This document shows, piece after piece, positions 53,371 through 62,719 of a stretch of 64,000 nucleotides of DNA. Source of the stretch: Aeromonas sanarellii (GTDB lineage Bacteria > Pseudomonadota > Gammaproteobacteria > Enterobacterales > Aeromonadaceae); the NCBI RefSeq assembly GCF_000820085.1, contig NZ_CDBN01000015.1, positions 1-64,000 of the forward strand, given 5' to 3'. Numbering within the stretch: the stretch's first letter is position 1; each line of letters begins with the position of its first letter. The translations under genes and the position numbers were made by a program. The notes under the pieces are model-generated. The model was given only the letters and a program-made list of their open reading frames with translations. It searched no databases and was not told where the DNA came from.

Positions 53371-55641
53371 ATGAATCAACTGTTTTTTCTGGCAATGATG
53401 ATGTCCTCCCTGTCGGCTCCGGATCTGGATCTGGCGAAGGAGCAGTTGTCCATCGATCTGCAGCAGGCCCAGACCCTGGTGCTGACCGATCCCGCCAGAT
53501 GTGTCCAGATCGCCACCGCCTTTCTGGAACGCACGGCCAGCAACCCCAAGCAGATCATCAGCAATCGCCAGGAGTACGGTTATCGGGAGCCCATGCTGAA
53601 CTACGGCTCCGCCACCCAGACCACGGGGGCCTACCTGCTCAAGGGAGAGTGCCTGCAGCAGCTGGGGCAATTCAAACCGGCCCAGGAGTCCTTCGCGAAG
53701 GGCATCGCCATGGCCGAGAAGGAGCAGCAGTTCGAGCTGCACGCCCATGGCCTCTACCTCCAGATCCGCAGCCAGACCCTGCAGCTGCACGCCCACGGTG
53801 CCGGCGCCGCCCAGCTCGACAAGCTGGACAAGCTGCTCGCCAGCCCCCCGCTCAAAGAGAGCCAGTTGCAGGTCTACGCCCGTCTGCTGCATGTCAACGC
53901 CAGCATGGAAGAGCGACAGTTCGATCTGGCCAAACGCCAGCTGGCGGAGGCGCGCCAGTGGGCCGAGCAGGCCAAGAACCCCCTGGCCAGGGCCTGGACC
54001 AGCGCCGTGGGGGGCGATCTCTATCAGGCCCTGGGCCAGCCCCAGCTCGCCCTCGGGGAGTATATCGATGCCCAGCAGCAGGCCAGGGATCTGCAGGATC
54101 CCCTGTTCCTCGGCCTGCTCTCCAACCAGATGGTCAGCCTCTATCAGGCGGAACAGGAGCCACAGAAGGCGCTGCAATACGCCAACGAGGCGGCCAATTA
54201 CTTCCATGCCCTAGGCAACCCCCCCCTGCTCAGCGACGCCCTGATCGTGCTCGCCCGTCTCAATCGCGATCTGGGGGAGATGAACATGGCGCTGGTCTAT
54301 TTCTTCAATGCCCTGGATCTGCTGGACGAGAACAGCAACCGCATCCGCATCGCCCACCTCAAGTTCGAGATTGGCAAGACCTATCTGCAGACCGGCAACC
54401 TGAACCTGGCCCGCAACTACCTGAATGCCGCGCGCCAGTCCCACGAGCTGGGGGACGACAAGGAGTCCCTGATCGATACCCTGCTACTGCTCGGGGATCT
54501 CCACCTCAAGCAGCAGGAGGCGGGGATCGCCATCCTGCAGCTGGAGAACGCCCTGACCCTGGCGAACCGGATTGGCGACATCCGGCGCCAGCTGGAGATC
54601 TTCCGCCTGCTCTCCATCGCCTACGAGCAGAAGGGCTACCTGCAGCAGGCCCTCGAGAGCTACAAGAATTTTCATCAGCGCAGCGAGCTGGTGCGCCAGC
54701 AGCAGATCGCGCTGGAGCAGGAGGCGGTGCGCGACAACTATGCCCAGGTGGAGCGGGCCCAGCAGGTCAAGGAGCTGGAGCAGCAGCTCGACCAGAGCCA
54801 GCACCAGCAGGAGCGCTACCTCTGGTCCAGCGTCAGCACCGGGCTGCTGCTGGCGCTCTTCATCTACCTGTTCTTCACCCTCTGGCTCAAGCTGAGGGTC
54901 GCCCGCCTGAATGCCAAGCAGCTGGGGGAAGCCCTGCTGGTGGAGCCGCGCAGCGGCCTGGCCAACTGGCAACGGCTGATGAGCCGCTGGCCGAGGGAGA
55001 TGGCCAAGCGCCAGCAGAAGTCCGAGCGCTGGTACCTGAGCGAGCGCCCCACCAGCGAGTTTGACGACAAGCTGCACTACCTGCTGTTCCGGGTGCCCTT
55101 CCTGGTCAACAGCCTGGAGCAGCATGGCTATCAGGTCAGCCGCGAGATTGAGCAGGCCTTCGGCCACTACGTCGCCAAACTGACCCCGAAGGATGGCCGC
55201 ATCTACGACCTGCGCGAGGGACATCTGCTCTATGTGGTGCCCCAGCGCCACGTGGCCCAGCTGCACCAGCTGGCGCAGGAGCTGCTGGACACCCTGGCCG
55301 CCTTCCCCTGCGAACACCCGCTGGACAGGCACATCAGTCTCGGCATCGTCAGCCACCCCTTCCTGCCCAAGGCGGCCATGGCGCTCGACCACCACGGCCT
55401 GTTCGACCTCTGCTACCTGGCGCTGTCGGGGGCCATGCAGCTCAGCGACAAATACCAGCAAAACGTCTGGCTCGAACTCGCGGCCATCGACTGCCAGCAG
55501 GCCGCATTTTTTAATGGGGATGTGTGGCAATGCTGCTTGATGGCAATTGACAAGGGACTGGTAAAAGTAAATTCTTCTCATGAAAAGCAATGGGTTAACT
55601 GGCTTGCTCTTTCACGGACGAAAGCGCCGGACCATGCGTGA
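53371..55641 (+). CDS. TPR membrane protein with degenerate GGDEF-like domain
   Basis: A 756-aa signalling protein. A short signal-like N-terminus leads into a long periplasmic region of tetratricopeptide repeats (to about 440), a coiled coil (about 440-480), one membrane helix (about 482-510), and a cytoplasmic domain (525-700) that follows the GGDEF fold: it opens LVEPRSGLANWQRLM, where active enzymes have DxLTGLxNR. The GGDEF position reads REGHLLYV (about 614), so the active-site signature is lost and no cyclase activity is expected. It probably senses a ligand or protein and acts by binding. The next gene, 85 bases on, is an intact diguanylate cyclase. Confidence 0.78.
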   Translation: MNQLFFLAMMMSSLSAPDLDLAKEQLSIDLQQAQTLVLTDPARCVQIATAFLERTASNPKQIISNRQEYGYREPMLNYGSATQTTGAYLLKGECLQQLGQFKPAQESFAKGIAMAEKEQQFELHAHGLYLQIRSQTLQLHAHGAGAAQLDKLDKLLASPPLKESQLQVYARLLHVNASMEERQFDLAKRQLAEARQWAEQAKNPLARAWTSAVGGDLYQALGQPQLALGEYIDAQQQARDLQDPLFLGLLSNQMVSLYQAEQEPQKALQYANEAANYFHALGNPPLLSDALIVLARLNRDLGEMNMALVYFFNALDLLDENSNRIRIAHLKFEIGKTYLQTGNLNLARNYLNAARQSHELGDDKESLIDTLLLLGDLHLKQQEAGIAILQLENALTLANRIGDIRRQLEIFRLLSIAYEQKGYLQQALESYKNFHQRSELVRQQQIALEQEAVRDNYAQVERAQQVKELEQQLDQSQHQQERYLWSSVSTGLLLALFIYLFFTLWLKLRVARLNAKQLGEALLVEPRSGLANWQRLMSRWPREMAKRQQKSERWYLSERPTSEFDDKLHYLLFRVPFLVNSLEQHGYQVSREIEQAFGHYVAKLTPKDGRIYDLREGHLLYVVPQRHVAQLHQLAQELLDTLAAFPCEHPLDRHISLGIVSHPFLPKAAMALDHHGLFDLCYLALSGAMQLSDKYQQNVWLELAAIDCQQAAFFNGDVWQCCLMAIDKGLVKVNSSHEKQWVNWLALSRTKAPDHA

Positions 55642-55726
55642 CAAAAAGGTACTCAACGGGGTCTTTCATTGGCTGACTGTTGCTGGACGATACAAAAACG
55701 ATAATGACAACAGGGCGACCTGAACA

Positions 55727-57328
55727 ATGAATGATATGGCTGCCGTAACCGGACAACTGGCAAGACTCAGGGAATCCCTCCAGCAAAAACAGCAGGAACT
55801 CGATGGCATGGCCACGTTCTCCGAAACCGAACGTGCCCGCAGCATCCAGTTCATCGGCAAGCTGATGCAGGCCTGCCGTGGCCACGATCGCGAGCTGGAC
55901 AACCGGCTGGCCAAGCTCAAGCAGAAGCTGGACGGCTCCCCCCCGCTCACCTCCATCGATGCCGAACTCGCCACCATCGAGAAGCTGTTGCAGCAGCACA
56001 GCCACGCCATGGAGGAGTCCATCAGCCTGACCCGGGCCGCCATCGATCTGGGCAGCAAGCAGCTCAAGACCATCAAGGGCTTCCCGGAAGAGACCCGGCG
56101 AGCGCTCAAGGAGTTTCTCGCCAGCCCGGAGAGCTACGGCATCGGGGATCACCAAAAGAAGGTGATCCGCCTGCTGGAGTTCTACCAGCAGGCCATCAAG
56201 ATCCAGCTGCTGCCACGCCAGCCGCTGATCCCGCCTTCGGCGGAGATCCCCACCGAGCTCTCCAGTCCGTCCCCTTCAGATTCATTCGATGTCAAGGCGC
56301 ACGCCCAGATCTCCGATGAGTTGCAGCGCCTCATCACAGAGCTGGATTTTGCCGGCGCCGTGGGCGAGAGCCTGGCCGACATCCGCCGCCAGTTGCTCGG
56401 GGGCATCACCCCTGCCCTGCTGGCCGAAGTCTGCCTGCAGATCATCGAGCTCATCATCGAAGGCACCCGGGAGGAGCGCAAAGCCTCCCAGGCCTTCCTC
56501 AGCACCCTGAACGAGAGCCTCTCCGCGGTCCATTTCAGCTTCACCGAGACCCTGGACGAGGGGCGCGCCCTGCAGGATGCCGCCCACCTCAGCGGCCAGG
56601 CGCTGGAACGGGAACTGGCCGCCATCGATCGGGCCCTGATCACCCATGACTCCCCCGCACGGCTCAAGGGAGCCATCGGCGGTCACCTGGACACCATCCG
56701 CCGCCTGCAGCAGGAACGGGAGGAGATGGTCAGCCGCGAACGCCATCTGCTCACCCACCTCTCCAACATGGAAGCCAAGCTGCGGCTGATGAAGGAGGAA
56801 ACGGCCGAGTACAAGAAGCGGCTCACCATCCAGAAGCACAAGCTGTTCCTCGACAGCCTGACCCAGGTGCACAACCGGGCGGCCCTCGACGAACGGCTGG
56901 AACTCGAATACAAGCGCTGGCTGCGTTACGGCACCCCACTGTGCCTGGCCATCATCGACATCGATCACTTCAAGCACATCAACGACAACTACGGCCACAT
57001 GGCCGGCGACAAGGCCCTGAAAGTGGTGGCCAAGGCCCTGCAGAACGCCTTGCGCGACACCGACTTCATCGCCCGCTTCGGCGGGGAGGAGTTCGTGGTA
57101 TTGCTGCCGAACATCAACCCGGACAAGTACCAGAAGCCCTTGGAGAACCTGCGCCAGACGGTCAAGAGCATCCCGTTCCGCTTCCGCGATGCCAGGGTCG
57201 AGATCACCATCTCCATCGGGGCCACCCTGTTCCGCCCGGGCGACCATACCACGGACGTCTTCGAGCGCGCCGACAAGGCGCTCTACAGCTCCAAGCACTC
57301 GGGCCGGGATCAGGTCAATCTCGCCTGA
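55727..57328 (+). CDS. Diguanylate cyclase with long coiled-coil N-terminus
   Basis: A 533-aa cytoplasmic protein predicted to make cyclic-di-GMP. Residues 1-365 are almost all helix, with heptad-rich stretches and no membrane segment; the part from 310 to 365 is a clear coiled coil that would drive dimerisation. The GGDEF domain starts DSLTQVHNRAALDERL, has the metal-binding DIDHFKHINDNYGH, and carries GGEEF at 452-456. RDTD at 443-446 is exactly placed as the product-inhibition I-site. The N-terminal input is unknown. It likely forms a two-gene unit with the TPR gene upstream. Confidence 0.87.
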   Translation: MNDMAAVTGQLARLRESLQQKQQELDGMATFSETERARSIQFIGKLMQACRGHDRELDNRLAKLKQKLDGSPPLTSIDAELATIEKLLQQHSHAMEESISLTRAAIDLGSKQLKTIKGFPEETRRALKEFLASPESYGIGDHQKKVIRLLEFYQQAIKIQLLPRQPLIPPSAEIPTELSSPSPSDSFDVKAHAQISDELQRLITELDFAGAVGESLADIRRQLLGGITPALLAEVCLQIIELIIEGTREERKASQAFLSTLNESLSAVHFSFTETLDEGRALQDAAHLSGQALERELAAIDRALITHDSPARLKGAIGGHLDTIRRLQQEREEMVSRERHLLTHLSNMEAKLRLMKEETAEYKKRLTIQKHKLFLDSLTQVHNRAALDERLELEYKRWLRYGTPLCLAIIDIDHFKHINDNYGHMAGDKALKVVAKALQNALRDTDFIARFGGEEFVVLLPNINPDKYQKPLENLRQTVKSIPFRFRDARVEITISIGATLFRPGDHTTDVFERADKALYSSKHSGRDQVNLA

Positions 57329-57485
57329 ATCCGGACTTGACCGCGGCTAAAAAACCGGCAAACGCACTTTCCCCCTATTCCCCTGCCCACCCCCTTGCCT
57401 CTACTATCGAACCGAGGGATGCCAAGGCATCCCGTTTTCTCCCCAGGGAAAGCACAACGATAACAAGCGAGTGAAAGGGGAAATT

Positions 57486-58841
57486 ATGATTACACACATC
57501 AATCCCGTGGGCAGCATGGACCTGCTGTCCCAGCTCGAGGTGGATCGCCTCAAGCAGACCGCCTCCAGCGATATCTATCAACTGTTTCGCAACTGCTCGC
57601 TGGCGGTGCTCAACTCCGGCAGCCACACCGACAGTTCCAAAGAGATACTGGAACGCTTCAAGTCCTTCGATATTCACGTGATCCGGCGCGAGCGCGGGGT
57701 CAAGCTCGAGCTGTTCAACGCCCCCGAGCACGCCTTCGTCGATGGCGAGATCATCCGCGGCATCCAGGAGCACCTCTTCTCCGTGCTGCGGGACATCCTC
57801 TATGTGTCGACCCAGCTCGAGTCCAACCGTTTGGTCAACCTGACCAGCTCCACCCACATCTCCAACGTGGTGTTCGCCATCCTGCGCAACGCCAAGGCGA
57901 TCCTGCCCGGCGCCGACCCCAACCTGGTGGTCTGCTGGGGCGGCCACTCCATCAACGAGGTGGAGTACCAGTACACCCGCGCGGTGGGGAGCGAGCTGGG
58001 GCTGCGGGAGCTCAACATCTGCACCGGCTGCGGCCCGGGTGCCATGGAGGGCCCCATGAAGGGAGCCGCCGTCGGCCACGCCAAGCAGCGGGTGCGCAAC
58101 GGCCGCTACATCGGCCTGACCGAACCCTCCATCATCGCCGCCGAGCCGCCGAACCCCATCGTCAACGAACTGGTGATCCTGCCGGACATCGAGAAGCGAC
58201 TGGAGGCCTTCGTGCGCCTGGGCCACGGCATCATCATCTTCCCGGGCGGGGTGGGCACCGCCGAGGAGCTGCTCTACCTGCTCGGCATCATGATGCACCC
58301 GGCCAACGAGCGCCAACCCATCCCCATAGTGCTCACCGGCCCCAGGGAGAGCGCCGACTACTTCCGCGCCATCGACGACTTCGTCAAGGCGACCCTGGGG
58401 GAAACCGCCACCAGCCTCTACCGGATCATCATCGGCGATGCGCCCGAGGTGGCCCGCGTCATGAAGGAGGCGATGCCGAAGATCCGCGAGTATCGCAAGT
58501 CGGTGGGGGATGCCTACTCCTTCAACTGGTCATTGCGGATAGAGCCGGAGTTCCAGCTGCCGTTCGAGCCGGATCACGCCAGCATGGCCAGCCTGGATCT
58601 GCACCGCAACCAGCCGCCCCAGTTGCTGGCGGCCAACCTGCGCCGCGCCTTCTCCGGCATCGTCGCCGGCAACGTCAAGGAAGGGGGCATCCGGGCCATC
58701 GAGAAGAAGGGCCCCTTCAAGCTGCACGGCGACAAGGAGCTGATGCACCTGATGGACAGGCTGCTGGAGAGCTTCGTCAGGCAGCAGCGCATGAAGCTGC
58801 CGGGCAGCCAGTACATCCCCTGCTACGAAATCGTGAAATGA
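57486..58841 (+). CDS. ppnN: Pyrimidine/purine nucleotide 5'-monophosphate nucleosidase PpnN
   Basis: LOG-family enzyme that splits nucleoside monophosphates into base and ribose 5-phosphate and, in E. coli, is activated by (p)ppGpp. The catalytic region holds the LOG-type PGGVGTAEE motif (here [19 protein letters not shown]) and the [21 protein letters not shown] loop. Length is 451 aa (E. coli 454), with the same N-terminal MITHI.P.GSMD.LSQLEVD. The ATG at 57486 is chosen over a GTG five codons earlier. In E. coli it also follows queF. Confidence 0.95.
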   Translation: MITHINPVGSMDLLSQLEVDRLKQTASSDIYQLFRNCSLAVLNSGSHTDSSKEILERFKSFDIHVIRRERGVKLELFNAPEHAFVDGEIIRGIQEHLFSVLRDILYVSTQLESNRLVNLTSSTHISNVVFAILRNAKAILPGADPNLVVCWGGHSINEVEYQYTRAVGSELGLRELNICTGCGPGAMEGPMKGAAVGHAKQRVRNGRYIGLTEPSIIAAEPPNPIVNELVILPDIEKRLEAFVRLGHGIIIFPGGVGTAEELLYLLGIMMHPANERQPIPIVLTGPRESADYFRAIDDFVKATLGETATSLYRIIIGDAPEVARVMKEAMPKIREYRKSVGDAYSFNWSLRIEPEFQLPFEPDHASMASLDLHRNQPPQLLAANLRRAFSGIVAGNVKEGGIRAIEKKGPFKLHGDKELMHLMDRLLESFVRQQRMKLPGSQYIPCYEIVK

Positions 58842-58863
58842 GGGGCATGCCCCCGAGTGACCC

Positions 58864-58885
58864 AAGGGGCCGACAGGCCCCTTCT
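58864..58885 (+). terminator. Weak terminator after ppnN
   Basis: A perfect 8-bp stem (58864-58871 with 58876-58883) with a GACA loop but only a short T-run after it. Confidence 0.6.
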
Positions 58886-58975
58886 TCGCATCTTGCCGTT
58901 ACGCCCCTTCAGGGTTAGCAAGGCGTTCATCCCTTGTTACAATGGGCCGTCCCGACCGCCAAGAGTGCCCCTTCC

Positions 58976-59785
58976 ATGCCAAACCTCAGGCCGCACCTGC
59001 TTATCATCGATGCCCTCAACCTGATCCGTCGGCTGCACGCGGTCCAGGCCCAGCAGGGGTTGACTCCGGCCCAGGCCCTGATCGCCACCCGCGCCAACCT
59101 CATCAACACCAGCAAGAAGCTGCTGGCCAACAGCGAGCCGACCCATGCCATCGCGGTATTCGACGGCGAGGTGCACAGCTGGCGCAAGGAGATTTATCCG
59201 GCCTACAAGGAGGGGCGAACCCCCATGCCCCAGGAGCTGAGAGAGGGGCTCGCCGGGCTGCAGGATGCCTTCTGGGAGTGCGGCGTCGATGCCCTGCTCT
59301 CCCAGACCGACGAGGCGGACGATCTCATCGCCACCCTGGCCGACGGCATGGCCAGGCGCGGGGCGCGGGCCACCATCATCTCCACCGACAAGGGGTTCTG
59401 CCAGCTCATCTGCCCGCAGATCCGGGTACGGGACTACTTCAACAAGCGCTGGCTGGATGCCGCCTTCGTCCAGCAGCAGTACGGCGTTGCGCCATCGCAG
59501 CTGGTGGACTTCTGGGCCCTGACCGGGATAGGCGGCTCCAACATCAAGGGGGTGCCGGGCATAGGTCCCAAGACCGCCACCCAGTTGCTGCAGCAATACG
59601 GGACCCTGGCCGCCCTGCTCGATGCCTGCGAGCAGGAGAGCGCGGCCAAACCCCTGCTCAAGCTGCGCCAGCACAGGGATGACGCCCTGCTGGCCCAGCG
59701 GCTGGTACGGCTGCAGCTGGACATTCCCCTCGGCTTCAACCTCAGGGAGATCCGCTACCCGCCCGCACAGGAAGCAGGGGCCTGA
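58976..59785 (+). CDS. xni: Flap endonuclease Xni (exonuclease IX)
   Basis: Member of the 5'-3' exonuclease/FEN family, homologous to the N-terminal domain of DNA polymerase I, trimming 5' flaps during repair and Okazaki maturation. It begins HLLIIDALNLIRRLHA; TDEADDLIATLA and IISTDKGFCQLI hold acidic metal ligands, and GIGGSNIKGVPGIGPKTATQLL is the helix-hairpin-helix DNA-binding region. Some acidic ligands are absent relative to Pol I, which is normal for Xni. Length is 269 aa (E. coli 251). The ATG at 58976 is used; an earlier in-frame start at 58934 is not like the family. Confidence 0.92.
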   Translation: MPNLRPHLLIIDALNLIRRLHAVQAQQGLTPAQALIATRANLINTSKKLLANSEPTHAIAVFDGEVHSWRKEIYPAYKEGRTPMPQELREGLAGLQDAFWECGVDALLSQTDEADDLIATLADGMARRGARATIISTDKGFCQLICPQIRVRDYFNKRWLDAAFVQQQYGVAPSQLVDFWALTGIGGSNIKGVPGIGPKTATQLLQQYGTLAALLDACEQESAAKPLLKLRQHRDDALLAQRLVRLQLDIPLGFNLREIRYPPAQEAGA

Positions 59786-59873
59786 TCACCAGCACACCCT
59801 TCCCCCAGACAGGCCGTACCTGTTGACATAAATGGGATATATGTAAAGAAACATGGAGAAAGTGGTGCAAAAA

Positions 59874-59882
59874 TGGTATAAA
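59874..59882 (+). promoter_or_regulatory. Extended -10 promoter of icd
   Basis: TGG-TATAAA about 46 bases upstream of the icd start, with a weak TGGAGA at -35 distance. An isolated TTGACA at 59823-59828 lies further upstream without a partner at standard spacing. Confidence 0.5.
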
Positions 59883-59927
59883 ACCGCCGAATCCTCCCCC
59901 TCTGTTCCCTAGAAGTGGATACGTCTC

Positions 59928-60935
59928 ATGTCAAAAAGAAAAATTACCGTCATCCCGGGCGACGGCATAGGCCCCAGCATCATCGAATCCGCCATCCAGA
60001 TCCTGACCCACGCGGGGTGTGATTTCGACTACGAATATGCAGACGCAGGCCTGGTCGCGCTGGAGAAACACGGCGAGCTGCTGCCCCAGTCCACGCTGGA
60101 TCTCATCGAGAAGAACAAGGTCACCCTGAAGGGCCCGCTCACCACCCCGGTCGGCGGCGGCTTTACCTCCATCAACGTCTCCCTGCGCAAGAAGTTCAAC
60201 CTCTACGCCAACGTGCGCCCCGTGCTCTCCTTCAAGGGCACCAGGAGCCGCTACGACAACATCGACATCATCACGGTGCGCGAGAACACCGAGGGCATGT
60301 ACTCGGGCGCGGGCCAGAAGCGCAGCGATGACAACCAGAGCGCCGAGGCGATGAGCATCATCACCCGGGAAGGGGCCGAGCGCATCGTCACCTTCGCCTT
60401 CGAGCTGGCGCGTCAGGAAGGGCGCAAGAAGGTCACCATCATCCACAAGGCCAACATCCTCAAGTCCACCTCCGGCCTGTTCCTGGAAGTGGCGCGCGAG
60501 GTGGCCGCCCGCTACCCGGACATCCAGAACGAGGAGATGATCGTCGACGCCGCCTGCATGAACCTGGTGATGTACCCGGAGCGGTTCGATGTCATGGTCA
60601 CCACCAACCTGTTCGGCGACATCCTCTCGGATCTGTGCGCCGGTCTGGTGGGGGGCTTAGGCATGGCGCCGGGCGCCAACATAGGTGAAGGGGCCGCCAT
60701 CTTCGAAGCGGTGCACGGCTCTGCGCCGGACATTGCCGGCAAGAACATCGCCAACCCCACCTCGGTGATCCTCGCCTCCATCCAGATGCTGGAGTACCTG
60801 AGCATGCAGGACAAGGCGGAGCGCATTCGCGAGGCCGTGCGCTCGACCATCGAGTCCGGCGATCGGGTGACCCGGGACCTGGGGGGCTCCGCCTCCACCA
60901 GCGAATTCACCCAGGCCATCATAGATCGTCTGTGA
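59928..60935 (+). CDS. NAD-dependent isocitrate dehydrogenase
   Basis: TCA-cycle enzyme oxidatively decarboxylating isocitrate to 2-oxoglutarate. This is the short form (335 aa), not the 416-aa NADP enzyme of E. coli. Conserved pieces include ITVIPGDGIGPSI, TPVGGGFTSINVSLRKKFNLYANVRPV and TVRENTEGMYSG. The cofactor loop reads HGSAPDIAGKNIANP: the Asp-Ile after HGSAP is the pair that selects NAD, where the NADP enzyme has Lys-Tyr. The substrate-site Ser/Asn (TSIN) favours isocitrate over isopropylmalate. It stands alone between xni and a small exported protein gene, with its own promoter and terminator. Confidence 0.9.
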   Translation: MSKRKITVIPGDGIGPSIIESAIQILTHAGCDFDYEYADAGLVALEKHGELLPQSTLDLIEKNKVTLKGPLTTPVGGGFTSINVSLRKKFNLYANVRPVLSFKGTRSRYDNIDIITVRENTEGMYSGAGQKRSDDNQSAEAMSIITREGAERIVTFAFELARQEGRKKVTIIHKANILKSTSGLFLEVAREVAARYPDIQNEEMIVDAACMNLVMYPERFDVMVTTNLFGDILSDLCAGLVGGLGMAPGANIGEGAAIFEAVHGSAPDIAGKNIANPTSVILASIQMLEYLSMQDKAERIREAVRSTIESGDRVTRDLGGSASTSEFTQAIIDRL

Positions 60936-60960
60936 ATCCTGTCTAACCGATTGATCTAAA

Positions 60961-60982
60961 AAGGGAGCTTAGGCTCCCTTCA
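60961..60982 (+). terminator. Terminator of icd
   Basis: A perfect 8-bp stem (60961-60968 with 60973-60980), TTAG loop, flanked by A on one side and a modest T content on the other. Confidence 0.75.
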
Positions 60983-61054
60983 TTTCATGCCGGATCCCCC
61001 TACCTCCCTCGTCAGATGAATACTATGTTCATATGGAGGATAAGGAGATCCACC

Positions 61055-61498
61055 ATGCGTGCTACTTTCATCTTGCTGATCGTCAGCAGCAGTGCCCTGG
61101 CCCTGGACAGGCCCATCGACAATGCCTGGCTGACAAAACCTCCCCAGCACGAGCCGCCTGCCAAGCAGGTCTGGACGTCGAACCTGGATACCAACGACCT
61201 GCTCAAGGCCCCCAAACCCCTCTCCTTCGGCCTGGACATCGTGACCGACAGCAACGGCAACAGCCAGGTGACCCCCTATCAGAAACTGAACCTGACCGCC
61301 GAGAAGAGCGTGAGCCTCTCCTTCGAGAAGCACAAACCCAGGATCAAGTTCAACGCCGGGGGACTCAACACCGCGGTCAAGCTGCGCGGAGACGGCGTCA
61401 AGATGCAGTTCACCCCGACCGACAAGAGCATCCCCCTGCAGGTGGAGATCAAGGTCACGGACGACGAATCCAAGGTTACCTTCGACTACCGTTTCTAA
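61055..61498 (+). CDS. Small exported protein of unknown function
   Basis: A 147-aa protein not recognised. The first 18 residues form a signal peptide (MRATFILLIVSSSALA), so the mature protein should be periplasmic. It has about 110 residues predicted as beta strands (repeated K/T/V-alternating segments such as YQKLNLTAEKSVSLSFEKH and VKLRGDGVKMQF), compatible with a small beta-sandwich. AAGGAG precedes ATG 61055 at good spacing, and a strong terminator follows, so it is a real single gene. No catalytic motif or cysteine is visible. Confidence 0.75.
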   Translation: MRATFILLIVSSSALALDRPIDNAWLTKPPQHEPPAKQVWTSNLDTNDLLKAPKPLSFGLDIVTDSNGNSQVTPYQKLNLTAEKSVSLSFEKHKPRIKFNAGGLNTAVKLRGDGVKMQFTPTDKSIPLQVEIKVTDDESKVTFDYRF

Positions 61499-61512
61499 CG
61501 GGGTCAGGGAAC

Positions 61513-61547
61513 AAAAAACCGGACGGGTTACCCCGTCCGGTTTTTTT
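61513..61547. terminator. Bidirectional terminator between the small exported protein and rlmM
   Basis: A 9-bp CCGGACGGG stem (61519-61527 with 61532-61540) flanked by six A and seven T, so it functions in both directions. Confidence 0.93.
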
Positions 61548-61624
61548 GCCATCGCTCTTGCCATCACTATGGTCGTGATCGTCCGATTACGCCTCGCCAA
61601 TCGAACTGGCTTTCTGACCGGCGA

Positions 61625-62719
61625 TCAGGTCTTGGGCGACAGCTTGGAGACCCAGAACTTGTTGTAGACATGTACCGTGATCTCTTCCCGATCGTGGTAG
61701 AGCTGCTTGGCCTGGATCACGAAGCCGTTGTCGATCTCCCTGAGCAGCTCCCGCAGCACCTCGATGTTGTGCACCGCCTCGGCGTAGCGCTTCTTCATCG
61801 GCAGCTTGAGGTTGAACATGGCCTCCTGGCAGTCGTTCTCCCTGAACCAGTCGGCGATCATGTGGGTCACCCGCGCCGGCTTGTCCACCATGTCGCACAC
61901 CAGCCAGTAGGTGTTCTTCTTGCTCGGACGCCAGACAAAGCCGTCGTCGCGGATGTGCTTGACCTGACCGGTATCCATCAGGGACTGCGCCATCATGCCG
62001 TTGTCCACCGCGGTCACCATCATGCCGCGACGCACCAGCTGATAGGTCCAGCCCCCCGGGCAGGCGCCGAGATCCACCGCCTTCAGGCCGGAGCACAGGC
62101 GCAAGTCCCACTCTTCCCGCGGCACGAAGACGTAGAAGGCCTCTTCCAGCTTGAGGCTGGAGCGGCTCGGCGCATCGGCCGGGAAGCGCAGGCGCGGGAT
62201 CCCCATGTGGAACGCGGAGTTGTTGAAGGAGTAGGAGTAACCCAGCATCAGGTGATCGTTGGCCAGGAAGAAGGCGTGGAACACCGGACGGTGGGGCGTT
62301 TCCTTCTTGGTCAGGATCTCGTTGCCGCGCAGGGCCTGGCGCAGGGGCACGGTGAACTTGCGGCAGAAGGCGGAGAGCTCCTTCGCCTCGTTGGTGTCGG
62401 CCGTCTCCACCCGCAGATCGCCGCAGATGGCGTAGCCCCGGGTCGCCTCGACGATGGGAGTGACCCGATCGGAGAGATCCAGCTCCTTCAGCTCGTGGGT
62501 CACCACCAGCATCTGGCGGATGAAGATGAGCTCCCGGAACGGCAGCTTGCGGGCCAGCAGGTCGGCCTGCTCCTCGTCATACAGCTCGAAGAGCACGTAA
62601 CCGCTGTCGTCCTTGACCCGGGCGAAACCGTAACACTGCATGTTGCTGGCACGCTCGGTGATCTCTGCCGCCGCCTCTTTCTCAAAACCCGGGCGGCAAT
62701 AAAGCAGCAGATTATTCAT
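61625..62719 (-). CDS. rlmM: 23S rRNA (cytidine-2498-2'-O)-methyltransferase RlmM
   Basis: Methylates the 2'-O of C2498 in 23S rRNA using SAM. The N-terminal THUMP-like RNA-binding part (about 1-190) is followed by a Rossmann methyltransferase domain with the SAM loop AVDLGACPGGWTYQLVRRG and FVWRPSKKNTYWLVCDMVDKP; the conserved Lys-Asp-Lys-Glu set expected of 2'-O enzymes is distributed across this domain. Length is 364 aa (E. coli 366). The ATG at 62719 lies 8 bases inside the DUF423 gene, as coupling would need. Confidence 0.95.
   Translation of the reverse strand: MNNLLLYCRPGFEKEAAAEITERASNMQCYGFARVKDDSGYVLFELYDEEQADLLARKLPFRELIFIRQMLVVTHELKELDLSDRVTPIVEATRGYAICGDLRVETADTNEAKELSAFCRKFTVPLRQALRGNEILTKKETPHRPVFHAFFLANDHLMLGYSYSFNNSAFHMGIPRLRFPADAPSRSSLKLEEAFYVFVPREEWDLRLCSGLKAVDLGACPGGWTYQLVRRGMMVTAVDNGMMAQSLMDTGQVKHIRDDGFVWRPSKKNTYWLVCDMVDKPARVTHMIADWFRENDCQEAMFNLKLPMKKRYAEAVHNIEVLRELLREIDNGFVIQAKQLYHDREEITVHVYNKFWVSKLSPKT

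Noticed and set aside
61055-61498. Idea that the small exported protein is a second lysozyme inhibitor
   Set aside because: It is secreted and beta-rich like Pli proteins but lacks the short SGxxY-type motif and the Gly/Asp loop seen in pliI; left as unknown.
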